DNA of 64,000 nt from Phycisphaeraceae bacterium. GTDB taxonomy: Bacteria; Planctomycetota; Phycisphaerae; Phycisphaerales; SM1A02. Both the position numbers and the translations under genes were made by a program. The notes below the pieces were generated by a model. The model saw nothing but the letters and a program-made list of their open reading frames with translations, was not told where the DNA came from and did no database searches. Location of the stretch: NCBI GenBank assembly GCA_004213555.1, contig SHAP01000001.1, positions 186,001 through 250,000 on the forward strand, written 5' to 3'. Each line of letters begins with the position of its first letter. The first letter of the stretch is position 1. This document shows positions 50,130 through 63,509 of the stretch, in pieces.

Positions 50130-50845
50130 ATGAAATTCACCGTCATCACAGTCTGCAGGAATGAAATTGACGGGATCCAACGCACAATCAGATCTGTATG
50201 TTCACAAGAATTTCAAAATTTTGAATGGGTCGTTATAGATGGCGGATCGACTGATGGAACCCTCGATGAACTGTTAAGAGCAAAGTCAAGGATCTCTTGC
50301 CTTGTTAGCGAGAAGGATGAAGGCATCTTTAATGCAATGAATAAGGGGCTATCTCTTTCACATGGCGAATACGTAATTTTTATGAATGGCGGAGACTCTT
50401 TCTACGACGAGAATTCAATGAGTCTGTACGAACAAAATTCTGGACCAGATGTCATTTATGGAAATCTTGTTTTCACTGGAAATGAAGACCGTCTAAAAAA
50501 ATATCCTCACCACATCGACCGACGCCATTTCCTGCGGAAGACACTCCCCCATCAAGCATCTGCTGTAAAAAGAGAACTTCTTGACAGAGTTGGCGGTTTC
50601 GACGAGTCATATAAAATTGCCGGCGACTATGATTTTTTCGCAAAGCTTTTCCAAAGCAAGCAAGTCACGAGCGTGCATATTGATCACCCACTTGCAAAAT
50701 TTGACGACTCAGGCATCAGTTCGCAAACCAAACAGCGTAAAATTGGCCGACGGGAGAATCACCGTGTTCGCTGGAGCCATGTCCCTGAGTACAGAAAGAG
50801 CATGAAGTGCTGGAGACACATACTGAAACGATGCGTTGGTCTCGC

Positions 50846-50849
<4 letters not shown>
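50130..50849 (+). CDS. Glycosyltransferase family 2
   Basis: 239 aa GT-A enzyme. MKFTVITVCRNEIDGIQRTI is the start of the nucleotide-binding fold, WVVIDGGSTDGT holds the first acidic patch, and NGGDSFYDEN is the DxD-like metal site. IAGDYDFFAKL is the usual C-terminal landmark of WcaA-type enzymes. The gene is visibly more AT-rich than its neighbours (many AAT, TTT and ATA codons), hinting at recent acquisition. It starts 11 bases after the sulfotransferase stop. Confidence 0.9.
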
Positions 50850-51776
<927 letters not shown>

Positions 51777-51784
<8 letters not shown>

Positions 51785-52859
51785 GGTGCCCCCGGTCCGA
51801 CCATAGCCATCGTGGATCTAGAGTTGGATCAAGGGAGAATTCAACCAAGAAAGAGGCCACATGTTTCGCAGAGAATTCCCGATGGGAGGTTTCCCATCCA
51901 CGCTCAGCAACCGCGCGCCATTCGCCAGAGGCAATCAACTCAGGAAGCGCTTCAATCAAATGAGCCTCATTGGTGTATTCAAACAGGCAATTCTGCCCAT
52001 ACAGGGATCCAAGTTGAGCCTCAGCACGGGTGCAACAGAGCAAACCGTTTCCCATCAATGAGGCGATTCGGTCGGAGCTGTACCAGGGCATCGGCTCTGG
52101 CAATCGGCTGAGATTGAGTCCGGCCCGTGAGCGAGACATCAATGAATCTTTCTTCGATCCGTACACGCCTGGCTGTCCCATAGAGCCATAGACCCCAAAA
52201 GAGAAGTCGCTTGGCAAGTTTCGAGCGATCTTCTCGAGGGTTTCACGCCGTTCCGGATCCTTACGGTCCGTGCCGACAAAAATGAGGTCGTGAACATACT
52301 CATTGCACGTGAATGCCTTGCCACGATCCAGTGCCGCATGGACTGGGTTGGGGAGAAAAGCGGCACGGCAAATTCCCGATTCAAATACCGACAATTTTTC
52401 GCCAGCCGTCGTGGCAAAAAATGCATCGAGCAACGGGACACGTTGATGGATGAATTCGAACTTAAAAGCCCTATCTGATGCAAGCCAGTCACAGAACCAC
52501 ATTGCGATTTTGATCTCTGGCAAACAGTCTCGAATTTTGGCGAGACATTCGTTTGTAATCGATTGACTGTGTCCCAGCAAAAGCAGTTCTGGACGTACTT
52601 TTTTGCAGGTTTCAAGGAGAGCTTGATTGGCCGCCTTCGCACCAAATCTTTTGCTGTTGGTCCAAGTACTTTGGCGAGAAATATCGTGAACGGGGAACGG
52701 ATAAACGTAGTGATGGTTTTCGACAAGCCCGTGATGGAGACGAGCGTCCATCGTGTCGTACTTCTCACCATTCCGGTTGTAATGAAAGTTGCAGGCATGA
52801 ACAATTCGAACAGCACTGCCACCAACAGATTTTGGATGCAACGAATACTCGTGAGTCAT
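51777..52859 (-). CDS. Glycosyltransferase, CgeB/GT1-like
   Basis: 360 aa from ATG 52859 ([14 protein letters not shown]); ATG 52871 is an alternative. The C-terminal part [32 protein letters not shown], and then [34 protein letters not shown] matches the glycosyl transferase group 1-like (CgeB) pattern with an end-position EAHLIEAL helix. The donor and acceptor are unknown. It belongs to the glycan cluster. Confidence 0.75.
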
Positions 52860-52895
52860 TGGTACGTCCACTCCGCTTCGACGAACAAGAAAGAG

Positions 52896-53699
52896 TTAAG
52901 ACTCCTCTCGTATGTCGTTCACCCCTTGTTCTCGAAGATAGAGCTCGTACATCTTGACGTCACGCAACCAGCGATTTGAGGCGATAACGGCAGCCACGGC
53001 GAAACCGTACACACCAGCTGTCCAGTATCGATGCTGGATGTATTTCTTAAAAAAATATATAGGAAAGCCAAAGAGAATTCTGAGTCGAAGCGAAGTTGTC
53101 CCTTTGGGATTTCCCAGATGGGCTCGGACCTCGCTCACGCGGTTCATTTTTGTTACCTGATGGCCAATATCAAGGAAGGCATAATGCAGCAGCCGGCCAG
53201 AAAGCTTGCCAACCTCGGTCCCGGCCGGAATGTCCAATTGGTCCCAAGCCTCATGATCAGGCATTTGGAAAGCGTGGCGGTGATACAGCTTGGCGCGCCA
53301 ATCAGGACGGACAGCGTTCCAAACCACGCCTTTCGGATAAGGCGGAACGGTGGTTAATCGAATGCGATACGCCCCTGGCTCTGGTTCCGAGGACGCAAAA
53401 AGTTCACCCAAGGCAATCGCCAAGTCGCCATCAATCAACTCGTCAGCATCAAGATCAAGCAGCCAGTCGTGGGTCGCTTCCGCCTCTGCGACACGCTTCT
53501 GCCGCCCATTCCCCAGCCAGGGTTGCACAATGACCCGGGCTCCAGCTGATTCGGCGAGTGCAACTGTGTTGTCGGTCGATCCGCTGTCTACGACCAACAC
53601 TTCAGAGCATGATTCTTTGGCCCTTCGGACCACCGCCTGAATACGAGAAGCCTCGTTCATAGTGCGAACGTACGCCGTAATCGGCAAAGACCCACCCAT
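52896..53699 (-). CDS. Glycosyltransferase family 2, WaaE/KdtX-like
   Basis: 267 aa. PITAYVRTMNEASRIQAVV, VLVVDSGSTDNTV and WLLDLDADELI give the GT-A nucleotide and DxD motifs. LLHYAFLDIGHQVTKMNRVSE and the C-terminal membrane-proximal helix FPIYFFKKYIQHRYW are typical of the LPS-core beta-1,4-glucosyltransferase group. It probably extends lipid-A core or related glycolipid. It ends five bases before gyrB on the same strand side. Confidence 0.88.
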   Translation of the reverse strand: MGGSLPITAYVRTMNEASRIQAVVRRAKESCSEVLVVDSGSTDNTVALAESAGARVIVQPWLGNGRQKRVAEAEATHDWLLDLDADELIDGDLAIALGELFASSEPEPGAYRIRLTTVPPYPKGVVWNAVRPDWRAKLYHRHAFQMPDHEAWDQLDIPAGTEVGKLSGRLLHYAFLDIGHQVTKMNRVSEVRAHLGNPKGTTSLRLRILFGFPIYFFKKYIQHRYWTAGVYGFAVAAVIASNRWLRDVKMYELYLREQGVNDIREES

Positions 53700-53703
53700 C
53701 CGG

Positions 53704-56190
<2,487 letters not shown>

Positions 56191-56251
56191 TCAAATATTG
56201 TACCGAAACAAGCGTCTTGGGCACTGCTCCACAAGGCATAATGGAGGCTTG

Positions 56252-57124
56252 ATGCCCAGCGAAAACATGCTGCAATCTGAGGCGTTCTGGCTGGTGCTGG
56301 GTGTCATTGCGGGGGTCTTGGGAGCCCAAATGCTGGCCGCCCACAAACACCGCAAAAGAGACGCCGCTCACCAGGCCGCCCTGCAGGAGGAACAAGCACG
56401 AGCCCGCCGCTCTGAGCGTATGGCTGAAGTTGGAGCCATGACCGGCGGACTGGCCCACGAAATCCGAAACCCACTGTCCACGGTTGGACTCAACGCCGCA
56501 CTTTTGAAAGAGATGATCGAAGACGCTGGCATGGAGCCCGACCTCAAGCATCGCGCTCTGAAGCGGCTTGATGCTTTAGGCCGAGAAACCGATCGGCTCC
56601 GCGACATCTTGGAAGACTTTTTGCAGTACGCAGGCCGCATGAACCTTTCCGCCGCCCCTGTCAACATGGCCAAACTTCTTCAAGAACTCGATGATTTTTT
56701 TCATCCTCAGTGCGACCAAGCCAAAGTTCGGTATGAGCTGCAACTTCCATCTGAGACCGTGACGGTGAACGCAGATGCCTCATTGCTCAAACAAGCCCTG
56801 CTTAACCTGATGCTCAATGCTGTGCAAGTGCTGGATGGAAGGCAAGACGGACACCTGCGAGTGGCTTTGAGTGTGGGAGATGACCACATCAAAGTGCAGG
56901 TCACAGACAACGGCCCTGGCATCGAACCTGATCGACTGGAAAATATTTTCCGGCCCTACTGGTCGAGCCGCGCAGGTGGAACTGGACTTGGGCTGCCAGT
57001 GACACGCAGGATTGTGGAAGCCCACCACGGTGAAATCAATGTCGACAGCACCCTCGGCGAAGGAACCAGCTTTGAGATCGTGCTCCCAAATACGCCACTC
57101 CGAACCGACGACTCAAACGCCTAA
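56252..57124 (+). CDS. Sensor-type histidine kinase
   Basis: 290 aa. One N-terminal membrane helix (about residues 11-30) precedes a short coiled region, an H box with the phospho-acceptor in GGLAHEIRNPLST (His69), and the HATPase domain with N box LLNLMLNAVQ and G boxes DNGPGIEPDRLE and GTGLGLPVTRRIVEAH. No large sensor domain is present, so input must come from partners. The ATG is preceded by GGAGG. No response regulator gene is adjacent. It is divergent from gyrB and convergent with topoisomerase VI A. Confidence 0.92.
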   Translation: MPSENMLQSEAFWLVLGVIAGVLGAQMLAAHKHRKRDAAHQAALQEEQARARRSERMAEVGAMTGGLAHEIRNPLSTVGLNAALLKEMIEDAGMEPDLKHRALKRLDALGRETDRLRDILEDFLQYAGRMNLSAAPVNMAKLLQELDDFFHPQCDQAKVRYELQLPSETVTVNADASLLKQALLNLMLNAVQVLDGRQDGHLRVALSVGDDHIKVQVTDNGPGIEPDRLENIFRPYWSSRAGGTGLGLPVTRRIVEAHHGEINVDSTLGEGTSFEIVLPNTPLRTDDSNA

Positions 57125-57152
57125 AGACCAAAAGCAGACCCCGGCACGCACA

Positions 57153-58397
57153 TCAATCCAAGAAATCACCCGAGGCCAGTCGCTCGGGCACGTAGGTCTC
57201 GGTGACGTATGAAATTTCCTTGGTGATAAGCGATTCCACTTCCATTTTGAACCCATTCCGCAGCATGCGCTCAATCTCTTTCTTCCAAGGTCGGCGATCG
57301 GCGAACCACGGGTAAGCCATGATTTCTTTGGCCCGCTTGATGTCTTTGTCATCCAACGCAATCTTGACGTCGTCCGACAGGCCGCAGCGTTCGTAGTCGT
57401 CGGCACGGATGCCTAAGAACTTGGCTTCCGGCACCGCCAGCCGCTCGCTCTCAAACGCCAGGCTCATCGATCCTTGTTTGATGACGCTGTAGATGTAATG
57501 CCCCCAAGGGTCACAATCCAAAAGACAAATGACCGGCAGTCCAAGTTCGGCGTTCAATCGTTGAAGGAGTCGACGAACGCCACGAGGTGGCTGTCCAGAG
57601 CCTTCGGTGAGAATGCAGTTGTGCTTTTCCCAGAAGCGATCTTCGTTGAATCGACTCCACACCGTGTCTTTTTCGACGTGAAGGACGAAGTCGGCCTCAC
57701 ACTTCACAAACTCAATGACATCAGGCTCGCAGATCGATGGGATGGCATATCCGCCCGTCCCCATACGGCGACAGTCAATTTCATCCCCTGCATCACGGAC
57801 CGTGATGTTGCCGACCATGGTGCCACGCTTTTTGGCAAAAACATGCAATTCTTCACGCAGCGCACCCAACAACACCTCAAGGTCTTGCAAGACGGTGTCG
57901 GATTCATCCTGATCACCAAATGTCTTTTCTTTGGTGCCTGCAATGGTGTGCAGGCCCTTGTAATACATTCCCCGAAGACTCAAGGTCTTGTCTTGCTCCA
58001 GCAACTCCAACACCCCCCGTTGTTGAAGCGTGGTCTGCATGAATTTCCGCGCCTGCCCCAGATTAAACAGTTCTCGTATCTGGGTGCGGTCCCCCATGCG
58101 AAGGATTCGGGAAGCCTCATCCCACTCGGTGTTGGAATTGGCACGGACCGGTATCGTGAATTGCGGATCTTTTTCAGCCAGAGCCTGTTTGGCAAGCCGA
58201 CCCGATTCGCCCTGAATCGCCTTGCCCACACCAGCGTCCCCACCTGCACCAGCTCGACGGGTGGCTTTCTTGGCCGGCTTCTTTCGCAGCTTCTTCATTT
58301 TTTTGGCCACCACCGCCGGGCTCGGCACCGCACCGCCGCTCGATCGAGCAGCGGCCTTTTTCCGGGTGGTTTTACGAACAGTCTTCTTCTTTGCCAC
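57153..58397 (-). CDS. top6A: DNA topoisomerase VI subunit A (Spo11-like)
   Basis: 414 aa. The winged-helix catalytic tyrosine is in LRGMYYKGLHT (Tyr145/146). The TOPRIM domain shows HVEKDTVWSRF and LLDCDPWGHYIYSVIK. With subunit B it cuts and rejoins double-stranded DNA as a type IIB enzyme. The first 60 residues are a Lys/Arg/Ala-rich, histone H1-like tail absent from archaeal enzymes. The subunit B gene ends just three bases before this start on the same strand. Confidence 0.95.
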   Translation of the reverse strand: MAKKKTVRKTTRKKAAARSSGGAVPSPAVVAKKMKKLRKKPAKKATRRAGAGGDAGVGKAIQGESGRLAKQALAEKDPQFTIPVRANSNTEWDEASRILRMGDRTQIRELFNLGQARKFMQTTLQQRGVLELLEQDKTLSLRGMYYKGLHTIAGTKEKTFGDQDESDTVLQDLEVLLGALREELHVFAKKRGTMVGNITVRDAGDEIDCRRMGTGGYAIPSICEPDVIEFVKCEADFVLHVEKDTVWSRFNEDRFWEKHNCILTEGSGQPPRGVRRLLQRLNAELGLPVICLLDCDPWGHYIYSVIKQGSMSLAFESERLAVPEAKFLGIRADDYERCGLSDDVKIALDDKDIKRAKEIMAYPWFADRRPWKKEIERMLRNGFKMEVESLITKEISYVTETYVPERLASGDFLD

Positions 58398-58400
58398 GGC

Positions 58401-60137
58401 TCAGCGACTCCTTCGGGACGATGCGTTGCCAAACAAGGTGTCATCGTCTGACACCTGCGGTGCAGAAGCGGTTTCCAAAATCAGAACGTTGGGATCAGCC
58501 TTGCCGCGAGCAGATGGCTCGATCACGTTCCCCTCATCATCCAGCTCAATGTCCGCCGCCTCGGTATGACGCTGCGCGGTTGCGGTCAGCGAAGACACCA
58601 AATCTTCCTGGACGGCACCGGTGATGGCCGACAAGTTCGCGGCGATCTCACCGATGTAGCGATGAAACACGTCGCGCCGCTCCGATTCGCGTCGCATGCG
58701 GTTGCGACGTGACAAGTACCGCTTGAGATGCTGGCCGCATTTTTGCAGGGCCAACTTCATTTCTTTGGCAATCTCTTCGTGTTCTGCCACCGCTTCTTTG
58801 GCCGGATTGGTGAACGGAACCGAGGTCGAGGCCACGTGCAACAAAATCACCAAAGGCCCCACCGGAAGAGCACCGCGAGGCTGGCTCAATCCATACCCCT
58901 TCCATGCCACCTCTTGAACCGCGCGGAAACAAGCACAACCGGACTGTTGGTAGATCAAGGGCACTCGGTTGGCAAAGCGATACACCACCGATTGCTCGTC
59001 TCTAGGCAATTTCCCACCGTACGCAATCGCGGCTTCCACCAAGAAAGGAGAGCCTCCCCAGACACTCGGCGATCGGGTTTCGGCCGCAAAGAACTCAGCC
59101 CCGATCTCTTTGGACAACCCACGAAGCAAATTCTTGGCGTCAATGGGCGCCAAGCAATCCGTCGATGGCGCCATGAATTTGGTGGCCAGCATTTCGTCGT
59201 GCATTTTCACAATGGCAGGATGCTCGACACTGGCGACCCAGCTTTGCGGCGTCAACTTTGCTGCCGCGGTCACCGTCTTGACTTTCGATGGACTGAATCG
59301 GCTGAATTCCTTGTTGAAAAAACCACCCAATTTTTTCTCGGGGGTCTTCTTCAACATCCGCTCCAAGTCGCCCAGCTCCACGCCGTGGGGGTGTGGATCG
59401 ATTTCTTTGGTGGCTGGCGGCAATTCGTCGCTTGATCGCTCGTACAGGAAGACCTCCCCCGAGGGAGCACGCCATTCGATCTCGGCGTGAGGATTCGCAA
59501 TGGCCGTTTGCTCCAAGTATGCGTCCACCGACTGGCGGCCCTTTTTATGAACGGCTTTCATCGGGATTTCGATGTGCACTCCGGTGCCATCCGGGAACCA
59601 ATCTTTTGTGTCTGTGAACTCTCGCTCTTCCAAGATTTCAGCACAATTTCGTTCCACATCGATCTTCAAGATCACTTCGAACGCTGGCTTCTTGGGCTGG
59701 GGCTTGCTGACCACCCGAACGGGCTGACCCGTGGTCTTGAGTCCGTACATTCCGGCCGCTGAGATGCCGATCCCTTGCTGGCCCCGGGTCTGCTGAACCC
59801 GGTGAAATTTGGAGCCATAGAGAAGCTGGGCAAAAACCCCGTCGATCGATTTTCGAGGAATGCCAGGACCATTGTCTCGAATGATGAGCTTGAGGACGTC
59901 TTGATCAGCCATGGGAATGGTTTGGACCAACAGGCTGGGAAGGATGCCAAATTCCTCACAGGCATCGAGGGCATTGTCAACGCCCTCTTTCACCGCCGTC
60001 ACCAGTGCTTTTTGCTTGCTGTTGAAACCAAGTTGGGCAATGTTCCGGTCGAAATACTCGCTGATATTGGCTTGGCGATGCTGGCTCGCCATGCGTTCAG
60101 CGTCCGAACGACGTGAATTCGCTTTCTTCTTGGCCAT
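58401..60137 (-). CDS. top6B: DNA topoisomerase VI subunit B
   Basis: 578 aa from ATG 60137 (MAKKKANSRRSD), with AAGGAG upstream. The GHKL ATPase motifs are TAVKEGVDNALDACEE, IRDNGPGIP and RGQQGIGISAAGMYG. The transducer-domain region is RFANRVPLIYQQSGCACF. Middle H2TH-like part and length match archaeal Top6B. A charged C-terminal extension carries DDEGNVIEP. Topoisomerase VI is common in archaea and plants but sporadic in bacteria. Confidence 0.95.
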   Translation of the reverse strand: MAKKKANSRRSDAERMASQHRQANISEYFDRNIAQLGFNSKQKALVTAVKEGVDNALDACEEFGILPSLLVQTIPMADQDVLKLIIRDNGPGIPRKSIDGVFAQLLYGSKFHRVQQTRGQQGIGISAAGMYGLKTTGQPVRVVSKPQPKKPAFEVILKIDVERNCAEILEEREFTDTKDWFPDGTGVHIEIPMKAVHKKGRQSVDAYLEQTAIANPHAEIEWRAPSGEVFLYERSSDELPPATKEIDPHPHGVELGDLERMLKKTPEKKLGGFFNKEFSRFSPSKVKTVTAAAKLTPQSWVASVEHPAIVKMHDEMLATKFMAPSTDCLAPIDAKNLLRGLSKEIGAEFFAAETRSPSVWGGSPFLVEAAIAYGGKLPRDEQSVVYRFANRVPLIYQQSGCACFRAVQEVAWKGYGLSQPRGALPVGPLVILLHVASTSVPFTNPAKEAVAEHEEIAKEMKLALQKCGQHLKRYLSRRNRMRRESERRDVFHRYIGEIAANLSAITGAVQEDLVSSLTATAQRHTEAADIELDDEGNVIEPSARGKADPNVLILETASAPQVSDDDTLFGNASSRRSR

Positions 60138-60222
60138 CCGTGGCAAGGCTCCTTCCCAAGGGGTGTGCGGGTCCGTCCGCAGGGTCAGCATACACCCCAA
60201 GCAAGAGACCTAAGATTTCCCT

Positions 60223-61131
60223 ATGACATCTCCACGAATTGGCTGGATTGGGACTGGGGTGATGGGCAATGCCATGGCCCATCGAGTCTTGCGTGCCGGC
60301 TACCCGCTCAAAGTTCACACCCGCACCAAATCCAAAGCCCAGAGTCTGATTGATTCCGGAGCAATCTGGGCCGACACGCCAGCTGATGCAGCGAACGGCA
60401 CCGCAGTCTGCTGCTCCATTGTCTCTTTGCCCTCAGACGTGCAACAGGTCCATTTGGGAGAACATGGAACCCTGCAAGCCCCAACCAAGCCGGAGATTTT
60501 GATCGATTTCACCACCTCCTCACCAGGGATGGCGGAACGCTTGGCCGAACATGCCACCGCCCATGGAGCCATGGCTCTGGACGCCCCAGTTTCTGGCGGT
60601 GATGTGGGGGCCCGTGAAGGCCGGCTCTCAATCATGGTTGGCGGCCCAGAGGCGGCCTTTCAATCGGCCCAGCCCCTTTTCGAGCATCTTGGGAAGACCA
60701 TCGTCCACCACGGCGAACCAGGGGCTGGACAAAGGGCCAAACTCGTCAATCAAATCTTGGTTGCTGGCGGCATGCTTGGTCTGGCGGAAGCCATGGCCTT
60801 CTGTGAGCAGTCTGGCTTGAATCACGAGCGGGTTTTGCAGTCCGTTTCCGCTGGGGCCGCAGGATCTTGGGCGGTTGACCATCTCGCACCACGGGTGGCC
60901 CAGGGCGATTTTGACCCTGGTTTTTTTGTGGCCCATCTGAAAAAGGATTTGGGACTGGTTTTGGAGGCAGGAGCAGACCTAGGGCTCCCCCTTCCTGCCA
61001 TGCAATTGGCCTTCAAGGCCTACCAGGCCCTGTCTGAAAATGGCATGGGTACGTTGGGCACCCAGGCTCTCGCCGGGGTCGCTTCTGGCAAGCTGGGTGA
61101 GGTCCCAGGATTTTCTCCACAACACTCTTGA
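60223..61131 (+). CDS. NAD(P)-dependent beta-hydroxyacid dehydrogenase (3-hydroxyisobutyrate dehydrogenase family)
   Basis: 302 aa. The Rossmann motif is IGWIGTGVMGNAMA (residues 5-18), the substrate-binding stretch is DAPVSGGDVGAREGRLSIMVGG, and the catalytic lysine is in RAKLVNQILVAGG (about residue 173). It oxidises a small beta-hydroxyacid (3-hydroxyisobutyrate, tartronate semialdehyde or a relative); specificity cannot be told. It is divergent from topoisomerase VI B and upstream of the bifunctional nuclease-like gene. Confidence 0.9.
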   Translation: MTSPRIGWIGTGVMGNAMAHRVLRAGYPLKVHTRTKSKAQSLIDSGAIWADTPADAANGTAVCCSIVSLPSDVQQVHLGEHGTLQAPTKPEILIDFTTSSPGMAERLAEHATAHGAMALDAPVSGGDVGAREGRLSIMVGGPEAAFQSAQPLFEHLGKTIVHHGEPGAGQRAKLVNQILVAGGMLGLAEAMAFCEQSGLNHERVLQSVSAGAAGSWAVDHLAPRVAQGDFDPGFFVAHLKKDLGLVLEAGADLGLPLPAMQLAFKAYQALSENGMGTLGTQALAGVASGKLGEVPGFSPQHS

Positions 61132-61219
61132 ATCCGATCGTGGAACTCGCAACACTGCCTTCTGGGTAGGGGTTCAGGTGGATCCCTTGGTATTTTTGGA
61201 TGGGACTGGGGGTCTCAAA

Positions 61220-61648
61220 ATGGACGCAATTCGCGTCGAAATTGCCACACTCCTGATCCGCACCGAGGCGGAACTGCAAGATCTCGTTTTGATTGAACGA
61301 GAAGGCAGCCGAGTCGTCCACATGTGCATTGGTCTGTTCGAGGCCGCCGCCATTCGTCGTCGCCTGGCCAACGAGCCGGTCTCACGCCCCCAAACCCACG
61401 ACCTGCTCGACAACACCATTGCTGCTCTGGACGCACGCCCCCACCACGTTCTGATTCGCCATGAGGACAACGGCGTTTTCTTTGCCGACCTGGTGCTCGA
61501 ACGACACGGCAAGCATGTGGTAATCGATGCCCGCCCCTCAGATGCTTTGGCCCTGTGTTGCAAACTGGATTTGCCCATCTACGCCGATGCCGAGATGCTG
61601 GAACGGCTTGAGATCGAAAGACGACTCCTCGCTGCACCCATCACTTGA
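61220..61648 (+). CDS. Bifunctional nuclease (BFN/DUF151) domain protein
   Basis: 142 aa from ATG 61220. The core reads VVHMCIGLFEAAAIRRRLANE, then RPQTHDLLDNTIAAL and VVIDARPSDALALCCKLDLPIYA, which is the DUF151/BFN pattern. Members are reported to have DNase and RNase activity in plants; the bacterial role is not settled. It is probably cotranscribed with truD, which starts 59 bases downstream. Confidence 0.88.
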   Translation: MDAIRVEIATLLIRTEAELQDLVLIEREGSRVVHMCIGLFEAAAIRRRLANEPVSRPQTHDLLDNTIAALDARPHHVLIRHEDNGVFFADLVLERHGKHVVIDARPSDALALCCKLDLPIYADAEMLERLEIERRLLAAPIT

Positions 61649-61707
61649 ACCAGCCTATTCTCTTTGCAGCCCAGACTGCGCGCTTGAGGAAGGCTGAACG
61701 GCGATCC

Positions 61708-62964
61708 ATGGATCTCATCACTCAACTCAAAGTTGAAGACCCCAGCCCAAACTTCAGGCTGTTCAATGAGGGTATCGGTGGACGCATCAAAGTTCGAGCT
61801 GAAGACTTTCAAGTCGAGGAAATCCCTTGGCGTGACCCCACCGGAGAAGGCAAGCACCTGCATGTCTTTGTCGAGAAAACGGCGACAAGCCACGGTGAGT
61901 TGATGGCTGTGGTGGCAAAGGCATTTGGCTGTGACAGCCGTGATGTCGGGTTCGCAGGCATGAAAGACAAGGCCGCGGTCACCCGACAATGGATCAGCCT
62001 GCCCGCTGATCTAGAAGCGTCCGCCACCCACTTCAACCATGAACGGGTGAGATTGCTCGGAACCATTCGGTCCGATCGAGCATTACGCCGAGGTGATCTG
62101 AGGGGAAACCGATTCGTCATCAAAATCCGAGAGATCGACCCTCTCAAGACACCAACCGTGGGTCGAATGCTGGAACGGATTGAAAAAGATGGGCTTCCTG
62201 CCTTTTTTGGTCCCCAAAGATTCGGTTATCGCCTGAACAACCACCGGCTGGGGGGAGCACTGTTGAACGGTTCCTGGCAAGCGGTGCTGGACGAACTGCT
62301 CGGGCCAAGCGATGGCAACCATCCCGCCAACCAAGCGACGCTGCGGGAAGCTTGGGTCCGTCAAGATGAGGACGTCCTCCGCACGGGCTGGCCATCGTCC
62401 CAACGCTTCGAGATGTTGGCGGCCCGCAAGTGGGTCAAGCACCGAGATCCTGAAAAAGCGGTTCGCGCGGGCGGTCGAACAACCTTGAATTTCCTCACCA
62501 GTGCCTTCTCATCTTTTCTCTTCAACCAGATGCTTGAAGAGCGGTGCCGCCGTGGATTGCTGCACGTCGATGAACCGGGAGACCTCACGGTGGACCCACT
62601 CAAGAAGACCCCAATGCCCATCGCCGAAGGCGGCCTTCCCAGCGCCCTCTTCTGGGGGCAGGGCGCGGAAGTGGCCCAGGGCGTCCAAGGCGAAATCGAA
62701 AGTCGGGTGCTTGCCAAATACCAGATCAATCCCGGCTGGCTCCACAGCCCTTGGGTGCCGCGAGCCGAACGACGACCCCTGCGTTTTCATCTTTCTGATC
62801 CTGGAGTTGAGGGTGGATTTGATGAACACGGAGGCTACATCGAGGTTCGATTCACACTCCCCCGGGGGATGTTTGCCACCGTGGTGGCTGCCGAAATTCT
62901 TGGGCCATCCACCCAAACGTCCACGGACGAAGATCAGAGCAACCCCAAAGAGCCCAGCATGTGA
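61708..62964 (+). CDS. truD: tRNA pseudouridine synthase TruD
   Basis: 418 aa enzyme that makes pseudouridine 13 in tRNA-Glu. The catalytic region is VGFAGMKDKAAVTRQWISL (Asp in MKDKAAVT). FVIKIREID, GLPAFFGPQRFGYRLNNH and the C-terminal YIEVRFTLPRGMFATVVAAEI are family marks. ATG 61708 gives the usual start MDLITQL; a TTG at 61645 overlapping the previous stop is possible. Its 3' end overlaps the convergent HAD gene by 31 bases. Confidence 0.95.
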   Translation: MDLITQLKVEDPSPNFRLFNEGIGGRIKVRAEDFQVEEIPWRDPTGEGKHLHVFVEKTATSHGELMAVVAKAFGCDSRDVGFAGMKDKAAVTRQWISLPADLEASATHFNHERVRLLGTIRSDRALRRGDLRGNRFVIKIREIDPLKTPTVGRMLERIEKDGLPAFFGPQRFGYRLNNHRLGGALLNGSWQAVLDELLGPSDGNHPANQATLREAWVRQDEDVLRTGWPSSQRFEMLAARKWVKHRDPEKAVRAGGRTTLNFLTSAFSSFLFNQMLEERCRRGLLHVDEPGDLTVDPLKKTPMPIAEGGLPSALFWGQGAEVAQGVQGEIESRVLAKYQINPGWLHSPWVPRAERRPLRFHLSDPGVEGGFDEHGGYIEVRFTLPRGMFATVVAAEILGPSTQTSTDEDQSNPKEPSM

Positions 62965-63509
62965 CGAATCCGAGGAATGGGAGGCGGGCCCGCCGGAACA
63001 TGCATGACCTGCCATCCCAATGCCGCTGCGGCTTCAATGTTGGGGCGGCGATCATCAAAAAACATGATGTCTTTTGGTGCACACTGAACGGCCTTGGCGA
63101 AAACTTCGTAAATCGCCAGATCGGGCTTGAAAGCACCCAACAGATGGGAAGCATGGGGGTGTTTGACGTGGCGGAAGATCGGCCAATGTTGCATCGCTTC
63201 CCAGTGGCAAGCACAGGTGTTGGATAGAAACGCGATGGTGTGGCCGGCAGACTTGAGATCAACCAGAAGCGATTCCGCTCCGTCCATTTCTCCTTGGATC
63301 CATCCGTCGTGGGCGCTCGCCACTTCTTCTACGGAGGCATTCAGTCGACTGGCCATGGCCGAAAGGAAGCTCTGGCGGTCCAGGTGTCCGGTTTGATTGT
63401 CTCTCTCCAAATCAGACCAGTCGCCTTCCTCGACCATTCGCCCCAAAGCGACAGACCAATTCGGGGCAACCCGAACCAGAATCTCTCCCAGATCAAAGCA
63501 CATCAACAT
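62934..63509 (-). CDS. HAD-superfamily hydrolase
   Basis: 191 aa. Motif I is degenerate but recognisable in MCFDLGEILV (Asp6; the second Asp of DxD is Gly, as in the Asp-Leu-Gly type of YihX-like phosphatases). Motif II is IAFLSNTC, motif III is the Lys in GAFKPDLAIYE, and motif IV is IMFFDDRRPNIEAA. It probably acts on small phosphorylated metabolites or as a haloacid-type hydrolase. It follows tadA with a short overlap on the same strand. Confidence 0.85.
   Translation of the reverse strand: MLMCFDLGEILVRVAPNWSVALGRMVEEGDWSDLERDNQTGHLDRQSFLSAMASRLNASVEEVASAHDGWIQGEMDGAESLLVDLKSAGHTIAFLSNTCACHWEAMQHWPIFRHVKHPHASHLLGAFKPDLAIYEVFAKAVQCAPKDIMFFDDRRPNIEAAAALGWQVMHVPAGPPPIPRIRHMLGSLGLL

Noticed and set aside
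57153-58397. Annotation of the A subunit as a Spo11 recombination nuclease of a mobile element
   Set aside because: It is directly coupled to a full GHKL-containing topoisomerase VI B gene and no mobile-element features surround it.
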